Virus record (IMG/VR): IMGVR_UViG_3300046454_000816
Coordinates: 1 to 53,848 of that record
Length of the DNA: 53,848 nt
Strand: one strand, 5' to 3'
From: a virus
Shown here: in pieces, positions 32,653-40,489 of the stretch
How positions within the stretch are numbered: position 1 is the stretch's first letter
How the letters are laid out: every line of letters begins with the position of its first letter
Notes under the pieces: generated by a model
Databases searched by the model: none
What the model saw: only the letters and a program-made list of their open reading frames with translations
What the model was told of the DNA's origin: nothing
Program-made: the position numbers and the translations under genes

Positions 32653-32722
32653 TGATTTTCTCCTTCGGATCTTCCGGTGGGGCCGCCTTTCTCAAGGGCG
32701 ACCCGGCCAGAGGGACAGAAAG

Positions 32723-32965
32723 TTAGGCGCGGAGCGTGCGGCCCTCCGCAATTTCATTGCAGCGGATCACTTCGTTCTCCAGCTCGGTGAAAGCCTCGCG
32801 GGCCGACAGCGTGTGCTCGATATTGCTGGCGACGCGAACGACGCCGAGCCCGGCGGCCATGATTTCAAATTCGATGCGAGCCTCGAGGCTCTTGAACTGG
32901 AAGCTGCGCTGCGTGCGAAACAGCTTGGTCTGGATTTCATAAGTTCCGGTGTAAACGACTTTCAT
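32723..32965 (-). CDS. 80-aa small alpha/beta protein
   Basis: The ATG at 32965 is used because AAGGAA lies nearby. Pattern KVVYTGTYEIQTKLFRT, SFQFKSLEARIEFEIMA, then a long helix EAFTELENEVIRCNEIA. It resembles its neighbours in size and layout. Function unknown. Confidence 0.5.
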   Translation of the reverse strand: MKVVYTGTYEIQTKLFRTQRSFQFKSLEARIEFEIMAAGLGVVRVASNIEHTLSAREAFTELENEVIRCNEIAEGRTLRA

Positions 32966-32975
32966 GATGGTTCCT

Positions 32976-33128
32976 TCAGCTGAAAATGACGCCATGACGG
33001 ACGGCGTATGAGTAGCAATCGACCAAATCGACGCCGAGGTAAATTTCAGCTAGGCCGCAGGCCAGCTGGGCGGATTCCCATGCGACGTAATTGTCGATGG
33101 AGATATTGAGTTTGATCGAAGTGAACAT
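32976..33128 (-). CDS. 50-aa small protein
   Basis: ATG at 33128, 51 codons without a stop, ending 10 bases before the next start. Sequence has alternating polar and hydrophobic residues (FTSIKLNISIDNYVAW, LAEIYLGVDLVDCYSY). The ribosome site is weak (GGGATTC), so confidence is modest. Confidence 0.45.
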   Translation of the reverse strand: MFTSIKLNISIDNYVAWESAQLACGLAEIYLGVDLVDCYSYAVRHGVIFS

Positions 33129-33185
33129 GGCGGCGAATCCCGTCTGGGCTGGAATGGAGCGGGGACCGAAGCCCCCGCGTATTTA

Positions 33186-33494
33186 TCAGGCGTCGAGAGC
33201 CTCGAGAGCCTCGCCGACCAGCTTCTTGACCGGCTTGGCGACGATGCGGAGGATTTCGTAGACGCTGGACTTGCTGTGGGCCTTGACCCATGCGGCGCCC
33301 AGCTCAGCGGCGACCGCCTTGCCGTCGAGCGTGTTGCGCTCGCCGAGGCCGATCTTGACGTAGTTGCGGGCGCCTTCGACTTCGTCGACGCCGAGGGCGA
33401 CGATTTCGGCCTTGAGAGCTTTGACTTCAGCTTCGGCGGCGTCGAGAACGGCCTTGGCGGCGGCGTAGCGGTCGGCGAGGGTGTTGATCGTCAT
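33186..33494 (-). CDS. coiled-coil protein, first in small-gene operon
   Basis: A 102-aa protein, ATG at 33494 with AAGGAG upstream. The first 40 residues form a coiled coil (LADRYAAAKAVLDAAEAEV, KALKAEIVALG), followed by a strand-rich part (GARNYVKIGLGERNTLDG). It is the first gene after the leftward promoter at 33546. Confidence 0.5.
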   Translation of the reverse strand: MTINTLADRYAAAKAVLDAAEAEVKALKAEIVALGVDEVEGARNYVKIGLGERNTLDGKAVAAELGAAWVKAHSKSSVYEILRIVAKPVKKLVGEALEALDA

Positions 33495-33545
33495 GGTAGG
33501 CTCTCCTTCGGTGCGTTGGGCGCCAGTGCCGTCCGCGTTGAAACA

Positions 33546-33574
33546 AACCTACGACATCCGTAGTCGCCTGTAAA
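33546..33574 (-). promoter_or_regulatory. leftward promoter P4 with ATGTCGTA core
   Basis: On the minus strand TTTACA, 17 bases ending CTACGGATGTCG, then TAGGTT. It matches P1 in spacer end and -10 and precedes the operon 33494-30084. Confidence 0.6.
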
Positions 33575-33599
33575 CAGCTAATTTCAGAAAAAATGAAAA

Positions 33600-33797
33600 T
33601 TATTTCTGCCGAGCCCACGGCGGGATTTTTTCGCAATCAGAACAATAGTATCCCCAGCGGCGTTCATCTTGTGTTCCGCCCGGGCCTTCGACGAAAGTGA
33701 AGTTGCTGCCGCCGTGATTGACCCGACAATCGGGACAAACGCCCGCATATGGCATCGGCGGGATATAGCCGGGCGGCGGCATCCAGATCGGTTTCAC
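33600..33797 (-). CDS. zinc-ribbon-like small protein
   Basis: A 65-aa protein with a GTG start overlapping the previous stop (GTGA). CPDC (21-24) and CSDC (52-55) form a four-Cys zinc knuckle around a Gly-rich loop. The N-terminus is Pro-rich (MPPPGYIPPMPYAG). It is last in the DNA polymerase transcript. Confidence 0.55.
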   Translation of the reverse strand: MKPIWMPPPGYIPPMPYAGVCPDCRVNHGGSNFTFVEGPGGTQDERRWGYYCSDCEKIPPWARQK

Positions 33798-34039
33798 TCG
33801 CCTTGCCACTTCGCCGCCTCCCGGGCCCACCAGCTCTTGCGATTTAACTCCACCAGATCACGCAGCTCTTTGATGGTGACATGCACCACACGACCGCTTG
33901 GAGTCGTCCAGATGCTGCGGCTATCCGAAGAAGCGCCAAAGTAGCGGAACCCCATTATGTGGGCATCCTGCTCAAGCTGCAGCATGTCGAACAGCTGGTT
34001 GTTAAAAGGTCCGGAGAGTGAGTCGGAGCCAGCAGCCAT
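33794..34039 (-). CDS. 81-aa unknown protein
   Basis: An ATG at 34039 shares a base with the polymerase stop. Helical N-terminus (NNQLFDMLQLEQDAHIMGF) then strands (RYFGAS, RVVHVTIKELRDLVEL). No family is recognised; coupled to the polymerase gene. Confidence 0.5.
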   Translation of the reverse strand: MAAGSDSLSGPFNNQLFDMLQLEQDAHIMGFRYFGASSDSRSIWTTPSGRVVHVTIKELRDLVELNRKSWWAREAAKWQGE

Positions 34040-35994
34040 CATTTCTCCATCCGCTTGCCGATCGTGCCCTCGCCGTTGAGCGGCAGGCCGTTGGCCCAGC
34101 CCGGCACCCGGCGCATGATGTTGAGGATGTGCTCGAGCCGGGCCTCGGCCACCCGCTCCGGCGCCAGCGCCACCACCGAATCATAGATGTCGAGGATCAG
34201 CCGGACGTCGGGCAATTCGCGCTCGATCGCCGATTCAACGCCGGTCAGGATGTCGCGCGCGGCCGACTGGCAGGCAATCTCGAGCAGCGAGCCGCCATAC
34301 ATCTTGCCCTGCATCATGCGGCCGTAGCGGGCGCGCCAGAAGGTCATCTCGCCGCTTTCCTGATCGATCGCCGGGCGATAGTGCGGAATGATCCGGCCGG
34401 ACGGCAGGTGCAGCTCGAGCAGGTCGACGTCCTTGCGCCAGAAAAATACCAGCTTGCCATCACAGGCCGGAATTTTGACGCCCCGATACTGAATTGCGCT
34501 GCGGGCCGCATTGTCGAGCCCCCGCCACGTCATCTGCAGCGGGACATTGTCGTCGCGATAGCCGGAATGAATCGCCGCCACTTGCGCATAAGTGATGTCG
34601 CGCCGGTATTCGTAGGACAAATCCTTGTCGACCTTGAAGGCGTTGAACAGGCGCTCGACGCCGATCTGATAACCACCCGACAAAACGACCTTCTTGTAGG
34701 CTTGACGCTCTTTGGGATGGCTCGTCTTGGTCAGGTTTGGGATGCCCATCGCATTGCCAGCGGTGGCCGCATACAGGTCTTTGTTCTGCCGAAGCAGCTC
34801 CAGCTTCTGGTGATCGTTGGCGTACCACAGCGATAGGCGCAGCTCGATATTGGACAGGTCGGCGTCAATGACCACTTCGCCGCTCGGCGCCACGATCGCG
34901 CCGCGTAAGACGTCTGACAGCTCCGTGTTATTGAAGATCCGGCCGGTTGGGGTCCGGCCCTCCAGTTTCAGCTGCTCGATCACGTGATTCGGCTCGTATT
35001 TTCCGGACGGCCGCGCAATGTTGAACATGTTCACGCCTTCCGACGTGCCGCGGCCGGAGCGCGCGCCGAAATATCGCGTTGCGTCCTGAAAAAATCCGGC
35101 GACGTGTCGATCGAGCAGCGTCTGGGCCTTGGTCGGCGCGGATCCGCCGCTCTCATACATGATTGACAGCACGCGCCACGGCTCAAATGGCAGCCGCTCC
35201 ATGTCGAGCCATGTCTCGATTGTCGCGCGCTGGGTGTTGGGGATATTGACGCCGCGGCTCTGCAGCCACTCCAAGATCCGCTGGCGCTGGGTGATCGCAG
35301 TCACGGCGCCGCCGGTGAGCTGGAATAATTCCGCGCCGATTTCCTGCTCGATCTGCTCGCGCTTGGCGGCGATGCGATAACACAGCTCGAGGTCGAGCGG
35401 CAGGCCATAGGCGTTCTTGCGCCACGTCCGGCGCCAGATTTCCAGTTCGTCCGGCGGCAGCGGCGGCAGCATGCGGTCGACTGATTCGAGGCAGCGAATG
35501 TCCTGATCGTTATAGGCCAGCAGCTGGCGAAATATGGCCGGATCCTCGTTGAAGGTTCCATCCTTCTTGGGCTTGCAGGTGGCCATGACGAGGCGGTGGC
35601 CGTCTGCGCTCTTGCCGGGCACGCCAAGGGCCATGCACAGCTCGTCTAGGCCGCCCGGCAGGCTCATGCGCTGGGCCCGGGCCATGGTGCAATCCAGTTT
35701 GCCCAAATGCAGCCCACAGGGCCCCATCGTCGACATGACGATATTGGCGTCAAAATTGATGTGGTGGGCGACAATGTGGTCGGCCCAATTTAGCGCCCGC
35801 ACAAAATCGGCCATGGTGTTGTGGCCGATTTGCTCGAGGCCGCGAATGTTGCAGGCGTTGAACAGTTGGCCGCCTTGAGGCTTCCACGCTGCGGTGGTGA
35901 TCTGGGTTGACGGGTCGGCGGCATACCGGCGGGCGCCTGCAGCTTTCAGATCGCACCGGGACCGTGTTTCGACGTCGATAAACAATTTATTCAA
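34039..35994 (-). CDS. family A DNA polymerase with 3'-5' exonuclease
   Basis: About 651 aa. The TTG at 35994 is preferred: GGAG lies seven bases upstream, it overlaps the previous stop and it starts right at the exonuclease strand LFIDVETRS (D7, E9). An ATG at 36039 would add 15 residues. Exonuclease motif II-like HHINFDANIVM follows. Polymerase motif A is DADLSNIELRL (D377), motif B is RQAYKKVVLSGGYQIG and motif C is DIYDSVV with D605. Most family A enzymes have HDE in motif C; here it is YDS. It replicates the genome with the primase-helicase. Confidence 0.88.
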   Translation of the reverse strand: MNKLFIDVETRSRCDLKAAGARRYAADPSTQITTAAWKPQGGQLFNACNIRGLEQIGHNTMADFVRALNWADHIVAHHINFDANIVMSTMGPCGLHLGKLDCTMARAQRMSLPGGLDELCMALGVPGKSADGHRLVMATCKPKKDGTFNEDPAIFRQLLAYNDQDIRCLESVDRMLPPLPPDELEIWRRTWRKNAYGLPLDLELCYRIAAKREQIEQEIGAELFQLTGGAVTAITQRQRILEWLQSRGVNIPNTQRATIETWLDMERLPFEPWRVLSIMYESGGSAPTKAQTLLDRHVAGFFQDATRYFGARSGRGTSEGVNMFNIARPSGKYEPNHVIEQLKLEGRTPTGRIFNNTELSDVLRGAIVAPSGEVVIDADLSNIELRLSLWYANDHQKLELLRQNKDLYAATAGNAMGIPNLTKTSHPKERQAYKKVVLSGGYQIGVERLFNAFKVDKDLSYEYRRDITYAQVAAIHSGYRDDNVPLQMTWRGLDNAARSAIQYRGVKIPACDGKLVFFWRKDVDLLELHLPSGRIIPHYRPAIDQESGEMTFWRARYGRMMQGKMYGGSLLEIACQSAARDILTGVESAIERELPDVRLILDIYDSVVALAPERVAEARLEHILNIMRRVPGWANGLPLNGEGTIGKRMEK

Positions 35995-36184
35995 CGGGAA
36001 TCTCCGGCTTTGGCGGTTCTGGCGGCTTGACTGGGCCATACCACTCCATCAGGCAGTTGTAGGCGTGGTGGTGGTTTTGCTGGGTCTCGATGATCAGCGT
36101 CCAGCCGAGGTTCAAATATTCATTGACGCGGCTGCGCGGCACGATCCGGACCCATGTGTGGCTGTTGATGTCCGGCACTTTCAT
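35987..36184 (-). CDS. 65-aa small protein
   Basis: ATG at 36184 overlapping the upstream stop (ATGA). Strands TWVRIVPRSRVNEYLNLGW and TLIIETQ then a Pro-rich tail (VKPPEPPKPEIPVE). No known family; its end overlaps the polymerase start. Confidence 0.5.
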   Translation of the reverse strand: MKVPDINSHTWVRIVPRSRVNEYLNLGWTLIIETQQNHHHAYNCLMEWYGPVKPPEPPKPEIPVE

Positions 36185-36597
36185 TTTTTCGACTTTCTGT
36201 GCTCTGGCTTTGGTTTGCGTTTAGTGCGAGACACGTAATTCGTACATGGATCACCCCTAAAACAAAGTTGAGCATATACAGCAGGTGACACGCAAACTTG
36301 TGCATTCCTGTTCCGCTGTGTTTTTCTTTTAACTCCTATTTCAAAAGTTTCGCCCCACTGCACCATTTCAGTCACGCGCGGTGAGGTGCTGCAGGATTCT
36401 ACTTTTGGATTGACATATTTTTTAATATTTTGCAGAAACTCATCTCGCGTAACTCCGAGAAAACCAGCAGTGACCAGCATGTCAGCAAACCAGTCACGCA
36501 AAGCTTGGTGGTAGCCTTCGCCCGTGTCGCGAATAGCTGCAATGCTGTTCTCATTGCCGCCGTGCTTGAACCGGCAAGGATCATCTTGCTCATCCAT
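36181..36597 (-). CDS. 138-aa unknown protein
   Basis: ATG at 36597. The N-terminus has helices (GGNENSIAAIRDTGEGYHQA, WFADMLVTAGFLGVT) and the C-terminus is basic (SRTKRKPKPEHRKSKK), as in nucleic acid binding tails. Local GC is lower than in neighbours, so it may be a recent insertion. It overlaps the methyltransferase by 8 bases. Confidence 0.5.
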   Translation of the reverse strand: MDEQDDPCRFKHGGNENSIAAIRDTGEGYHQALRDWFADMLVTAGFLGVTRDEFLQNIKKYVNPKVESCSTSPRVTEMVQWGETFEIGVKRKTQRNRNAQVCVSPAVYAQLCFRGDPCTNYVSRTKRKPKPEHRKSKK

Positions 36598-37195
36598 GTC
36601 CTGCCCCCCATGTCGTCCAGCCCGGCCTCCAGACGTTGGCGAACAGCTCGATCTTGGGCAGGTTAGGAAAATATTCTTCGATTATCAGGTGAAAATATTC
36701 CGGCTTCTCGCTATGCGCGCCGCGAAGCACGTCGATCACTGATGGGGCCTGCGTGCCCATGGCGGGCGCCGGGATGTCGCCGCGCACGCCGACCAGCAGC
36801 AGCTCGTGCACGTTGCGGAACCAGTAGCCGGTGCCGATACGATCCTTGAGCCAAATCATGTGCGATTTGTAGGTGAAGCGCCAGTAGTCCATCACTGCAA
36901 GCGCCTCGCAAAGCATGGGCGCGGTCGCCCACATAAACAGCACACAGTCTTTGGCTGCGATGCTTTGAACATCCAGCTTCATAATCGCCGTCAGCGGGCT
37001 GCAGGCGTAATGGTTTTCAGCTGAACGATCTTTGCCGTTCTCCGACCATGTTTCGAAAGACCATGGCGGGTCGGCATAAATCACGCCGAAGCGGCGATCG
37101 GGCAGCGCGCGGATGCGCCCGGCCAGCGCGCGCTCGCGCTCTGCCCGGCGCTGTTTCTTGACTTCCGTTTTGATGAATTTGGCGAAGGGGATCAT
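36590..37195 (-). CDS. MT-A70-family adenine methyltransferase
   Basis: A 201-aa protein with the catalytic DPPW (42-45, in IYADPPW) and the family segments KDCVLFMWATAPMLCEAL, FTYKSHMIWLKDRIGTGYWF and NVHELLLVGVRG. These place it in the MT-A70 group of N6-adenine methyltransferases. A ParB-like gene lies further upstream, a common phage pairing. It may protect phage DNA from restriction or change host methylation. The N-terminal 30 residues are a basic helix. Confidence 0.8.
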   Translation of the reverse strand: MIPFAKFIKTEVKKQRRAERERALAGRIRALPDRRFGVIYADPPWSFETWSENGKDRSAENHYACSPLTAIMKLDVQSIAAKDCVLFMWATAPMLCEALAVMDYWRFTYKSHMIWLKDRIGTGYWFRNVHELLLVGVRGDIPAPAMGTQAPSVIDVLRGAHSEKPEYFHLIIEEYFPNLPKIELFANVWRPGWTTWGAGHG

Positions 37196-37422
37196 TTTGC
37201 CAGACGCTTCCCGATATTGGGAGCTGCAGCGAGCACCGTGCTCTTAAATTCGCGCATCTTGCTGCTCCAAGACTTTTTCGGCTGTTGGGACAGCAGCATG
37301 GCGAGATATGCTCCGAGCACATCTACAACAAGGTTGGTGTCATCTTCCTCGTCGAATAAGCTTACAACGGACAGAAGCAAATTATGCTTTCTGAGTATTC
37401 TTTCTTTGCTCTCTTTAACCAT
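37192..37422 (-). CDS. 76-aa unknown helical protein
   Basis: ATG at 37422 with AAGGAG upstream; its stop overlaps the methyltransferase start (ATGA). Helical pattern (KHNLLLSVVSLFDEEDDTNL, VVDVLGAYLAMLLSQ). No family is recognised. Confidence 0.5.
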   Translation of the reverse strand: MVKESKERILRKHNLLLSVVSLFDEEDDTNLVVDVLGAYLAMLLSQQPKKSWSSKMREFKSTVLAAAPNIGKRLAK

Positions 37423-37453
37423 AGTGTTGTTCTCCTTCTGACGTGTTTAGAGA

Positions 37454-37480
37454 CCCCGGCGCGAACGCCGGGGCAATTTT
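37454..37480 (+). terminator. hairpin between SSB and 76-aa genes
   Basis: CCCCGGCG and CGCCGGGG pair perfectly around CGAA, followed by CAATTTT on the plus strand. On the minus strand only TCTCTAAA follows. It may be a weak forward terminator or a processed RNA end of the SSB message. Confidence 0.4.
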
Positions 37481-37496
37481 CTTGATCAGGTTTTGA

Positions 37497-38321
37497 TTAG
37501 AACGGGGGCTTGGATCCGCCCGGGTTGAAGCCGCCGCCCGGATTGAAGCTGCCGCCGCCGCCGCCGCCCGGATTGAAGCCGCCATTGCCGCCGCCGCCCG
37601 GATTAAAGCCCGAGGGGCCGCCGCCAGCGCCCGGATTGAAGCCGCCGGGCCCATTGCCAGCGCCGGGGTTGAAACCGCCACCGGCGCCCGTATTAAAGGG
37701 CCCGCTGCCAGTCTTGATCGTGATGCCCTCGGCCGCGGCCTGCGTGAAAGCCTCGCCCCAGTCGGTGTCCCCGCCGCTGGTCTTCAGCTCGGGACCGTGG
37801 TCGGTGAACATGACGCTGTTGAGATAGCAGCGGATGCCCACAGCGTCGGTCAGGCGCTTGCCGATCGACAGTGCGACCGACACGGTGTCGCCGTCGCCCC
37901 AGAGCCTCTGGCTGCCCAGCATCAACGCGGGCAGCTCCGACTGCACGCCGTCGACAGTCTGGTAGACCTTCGGCACGTAAGTCGTGGAGGCGCGGACGTA
38001 CCAATGCCCGCGGGCCCAATCAGGAATCTTGTTTTTCTGGTTGGGCAAGTCGCCGTCACGGATCGGAAATTCGATGCGCTGAAACGGCACGTCGGCCATG
38101 TCGCGCATCTTGACCGTCTGACAGGCGTTGGTGAACGACTTCAGCGCGGGTTCCTCATACCAATTCGGGCGAGTTTTGGGGTAGCGGATGTTGAGGGAAT
38201 ATGACGGCTTGTCGAGCGGCTTTCCGGCAAAATCCTTGGTTTCGGGTTCGAACAGGCGGCGCGAATAAACGGCCTGTCCGTTAAAGAGAAAAATGTTCAC
38301 AAGTTCACGACCTGTCGCCAT
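37497..38321 (-). CDS. single-stranded DNA-binding protein (Enc34/DUF2815-type) with GFNPG repeats
   Basis: A 274-aa protein; ATG at 38321 has GGAG eight bases upstream. The first ~200 residues carry phrases of the phage SSB family: FLFNGQAVYSRRLFEP, PKTRPNWYEEP, IRDGDLPNQK, WARGHWYVRAST and DTVSVALSIGK. The tail (about 215-274) is about nine GFNPG/GSFNPG units ending KPPF, an unusually patterned disordered tail. Family members coat ssDNA during replication. The helicase and polymerase neighbours agree. Confidence 0.7.
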   Translation of the reverse strand: MATGRELVNIFLFNGQAVYSRRLFEPETKDFAGKPLDKPSYSLNIRYPKTRPNWYEEPALKSFTNACQTVKMRDMADVPFQRIEFPIRDGDLPNQKNKIPDWARGHWYVRASTTYVPKVYQTVDGVQSELPALMLGSQRLWGDGDTVSVALSIGKRLTDAVGIRCYLNSVMFTDHGPELKTSGGDTDWGEAFTQAAAEGITIKTGSGPFNTGAGGGFNPGAGNGPGGFNPGAGGGPSGFNPGGGGNGGFNPGGGGGGSFNPGGGFNPGGSKPPF

Positions 38322-38345
38322 ATCACAGTCTCCAATCACAGTTGC

Positions 38346-38374
38346 AAGTTACGACATTTGTAGTTTACACGGCC
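38346..38374 (-). promoter_or_regulatory. leftward promoter-like site P5 with ATGTCGTA core
   Basis: The minus strand has CTACAAATGTCG joined to TAACTT, the same spacer end and -10 as P4, but the -35 position is poor (GGCCGT). It precedes the SSB gene. It may need an activator. Confidence 0.45.
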
Positions 38375-38411
38375 GCTCAAAGCCGTCAATTCCTTTTCGG
38401 GTGCTTTCGCG

Positions 38412-38588
38412 TCACGCCTCCTTCTTGAAACGAATTGGCGACAGGTAAGCCTCGATGGCCTTCGCAACAACGAAGGCCACAGAACGCTCGTCTTTCTCGG
38501 CGATGCGCCGAAGCTTGGTATAAGTCGGCGTGTCGATCCTCATGGAAAACGGGGTCGTTTCCGCCTTAGATTTCCGGGTGCGGTTCAT
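38412..38588 (-). CDS. ribbon-helix-helix protein (Arc/CopG-like)
   Basis: A 58-aa protein; ATG at 38588 with GAGAG upstream. The pattern FSMRIDTPTYTKLRRIAEKD followed by RSVAFVVAKAIEAYL matches the beta-strand and two helices of RHH DNA-binding dimers. It follows the ParB-like gene and could regulate this operon. Confidence 0.7.
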   Translation of the reverse strand: MNRTRKSKAETTPFSMRIDTPTYTKLRRIAEKDERSVAFVVAKAIEAYLSPIRFKKEA

Positions 38589-38599
38589 AATGGGCTCTC

Positions 38600-39286
38600 T
38601 CAGGTGGCAGCGGTGGTGGTGATTTTGGGGAGGCTCATGAAACAAGAAAGAAGCGTATCAATCACCTCCTTTTCAGTGGCTGCGGCCGAGGCACTGCGCA
38701 AGAGTTTCTTTTTCCGCACCAGCTTGTGCCTGAGCACAAGCTGAGCCGCGGCGTCTGAGAAAGGCATCGACGCAAAAAATCTAGCGTCTTCTGTCCGGGC
38801 GCCCGCCCTGCGCGCCATTTCGAAGCGTTCCTTCTGCAACGGTGTTTCCGTCGAAGGAGGGAGCCCCTTGGACGCAGTGTGGTGGCGATAGTGGTGACCC
38901 TTGGCGGACGCAGCCTCATGGACCGCAACTTGACTGCCCATGAGATTTGAATAGGCGCCGGAAAGCGCCGCGCGACTCAAAGTGTCCATAGGCGCGCGGT
39001 GCAGATTTTCCGCGAGCGGGATCGCCTTCAGCACCTTTTCAGGCGTGTCAGTCTCCCAGACGATGGCCGAAATCCGGTGCCAGCCTAACGCTCTGGCCAC
39101 ATCGAGCCGCACATGGCCCGCCAGCAGGCGGAAACGCCCATCGGGCGCCTCCACCAGCGTGATGGGGTTGATGAGCCCGACGTCTTTCATCGAAGTGAAC
39201 AGCCCACCATAAGAAGCCCGGCAAACTGTTGAGGCGGTTTCGTAGCAGTCAATCTTTTTGAGACTGACTTCCTTGTGCATGGGCAT
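38600..39286 (-). CDS. ParB N-terminal-domain protein
   Basis: A 228-aa protein, ATG at 39286 with AAGGAG upstream. Residues about 10-130 hold ParB/sulfiredoxin motifs: MKDVGLINPITLVEAPDG, LLAGHVRLDVARALGW (54-69) and IPLAENLHRAPM (89-100). No ParA gene is seen, so classical partition is unlikely. Phage ParB-like proteins often accompany methyltransferases. Confidence 0.65.
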   Translation of the reverse strand: MPMHKEVSLKKIDCYETASTVCRASYGGLFTSMKDVGLINPITLVEAPDGRFRLLAGHVRLDVARALGWHRISAIVWETDTPEKVLKAIPLAENLHRAPMDTLSRAALSGAYSNLMGSQVAVHEAASAKGHHYRHHTASKGLPPSTETPLQKERFEMARRAGARTEDARFFASMPFSDAAAQLVLRHKLVRKKKLLRSASAAATEKEVIDTLLSCFMSLPKITTTAAT

Positions 39287-39297
39287 GCTGTAGCTCC

Positions 39298-40233
39298 TTA
39301 GCGGTTAAACACCGTGGCGTCGAAAGTCAGAAAGTTGGTGCGGCGGCCGTGATTCAGCCGATCGCAAAGACCTTCGGCCAGATAACGGATGTTGCGCGAA
39401 CGCACGGACGCCGAGCGGCTCGCCGCCGCCATCATGGCCACGCGCTGCACCTCCTGCGCGCCGATCTGGAACATGACGTCAGTCCAGAAGTCAGTCAGGC
39501 TGTTGCCGTGAGTCGCGGCGGCAAGCCCGTAGATGGCCTCGAGAAGTTCGCGGATGATTTCCTTGCCGGGGCCTACGAGCTGCTGGCACTGGTGCAGCAC
39601 ACGCAAAAACTCATTGTCGTCGAGTTTCTTGTCGGCATAGAGGATCCGCACCTTTTCGATGCACTTGAGGATCGAGAAGCCATCCGGAACCGGCTCGCTG
39701 GCGTCAACACGACCGGGCTGCAGAGAGATGCAAGTCGCCTGCAGCAAAGTCAGCAGGGCGAGAGCCTGCGGATTGCCGCGGACGCACTCCATCTTGAACC
39801 GCGCGAAAGGCTTGAGCGCCGTGCGCGTCTGGTTCAGCTCCTTATACAGCTCCGCCTCTTCTTCGTGGGTCAGCCCCACGTAAAGCTTCACTTCGATGCG
39901 CTTGATCGGATCCTCATCCGGCACTTCGAACGAATTGCGCAGGCGAATAGCGAGCAGGCGGTGCTGGCCGTCGATCACATAGAAGCGACCATCGGCGCGC
40001 TTGGACACGTGCAATTCGACCAGACTCAGGTTGAGATTGCAGGCGATGTCGTTCACGGCGGTGGTGTTGATTTCAGTGCGCTGGTAGAGGTGCTCGATGT
40101 GCAGATCGGCGATGTCCACCTCAACAGTCGGGGCGGAAGCACGAAGCGCGCGGATGTTGCGCTTGGTCTTTTTTATCCTGACGATTTTCTGGCGAACGGT
40201 CTCTTTTCCGGAAGATTTCGTGTCCAAGTTCAT
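39298..40233 (-). CDS. DGQHR-domain ParB-like protein
   Basis: A 311-aa protein with FYVIDGQHRLLA (DGQHR at 88-92) and LYVGLTHEEEAELYKELNQTR, the hallmarks of DGQHR proteins (ParB-like, related to DndB). The C-terminal half is helical. DndB represses DNA phosphorothioation genes, and other members lack known roles. It is the first leftward gene after the operator-bearing spacer. Confidence 0.7.
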   Translation of the reverse strand: MNLDTKSSGKETVRQKIVRIKKTKRNIRALRASAPTVEVDIADLHIEHLYQRTEINTTAVNDIACNLNLSLVELHVSKRADGRFYVIDGQHRLLAIRLRNSFEVPDEDPIKRIEVKLYVGLTHEEEAELYKELNQTRTALKPFARFKMECVRGNPQALALLTLLQATCISLQPGRVDASEPVPDGFSILKCIEKVRILYADKKLDDNEFLRVLHQCQQLVGPGKEIIRELLEAIYGLAAATHGNSLTDFWTDVMFQIGAQEVQRVAMMAAASRSASVRSRNIRYLAEGLCDRLNHGRRTNFLTFDATVFNR

Positions 40234-40367
40234 ATGCGTGCTCTCCTTCGAAGCAGGCTCAATCGGCCTCTCGATTTGGTGAGCAAACCATAAATTTTTT
40301 TCATAGTCAAACTAAAAAATACAGGTGCATAAAAAAATTTCTGTGCTAGTATTAAGTGTGATTTTAA

Positions 40368-40408
40368 CTTGAGCTTAGCCGCAGTCAAGAGTTGACATCA
40401 ACTCTTGG
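40368..40408. repeat. 40-bp repeat copy A with 10-bp palindrome operator
   Basis: CTTGAGCTT starts the repeat; a perfect palindrome CAAGAGTTGA-CA-TCAACTCTTG fills 40386-40407. The palindrome covers the -35 of the rightward promoter, so a bound protein would block it. Copy B lies at 41321-41360. Confidence 0.75.
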
Positions 40409-40420
40409 ACGCACTAAATA
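40392..40420 (+). promoter_or_regulatory. rightward promoter P8 within palindrome
   Basis: TTGACA (40392-40397), 17 bases, TAAATA (40415-40420). The -35 sits inside the palindrome, consistent with repression. Confidence 0.65.
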
Positions 40421-40489
40421 AAAAGGGCCGGAAGCGGTGAGACGCTTCCAGCCCGGGGTTGCCCGATTTGCCAACAGGAGTGAGAACAA

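Noticed and set aside
36181-36597. 138-aa gene as a pseudogene
   Set aside because: Low GC and odd tail were suspicious, but it has a start, an ATGA overlap with the next gene and no internal stop.
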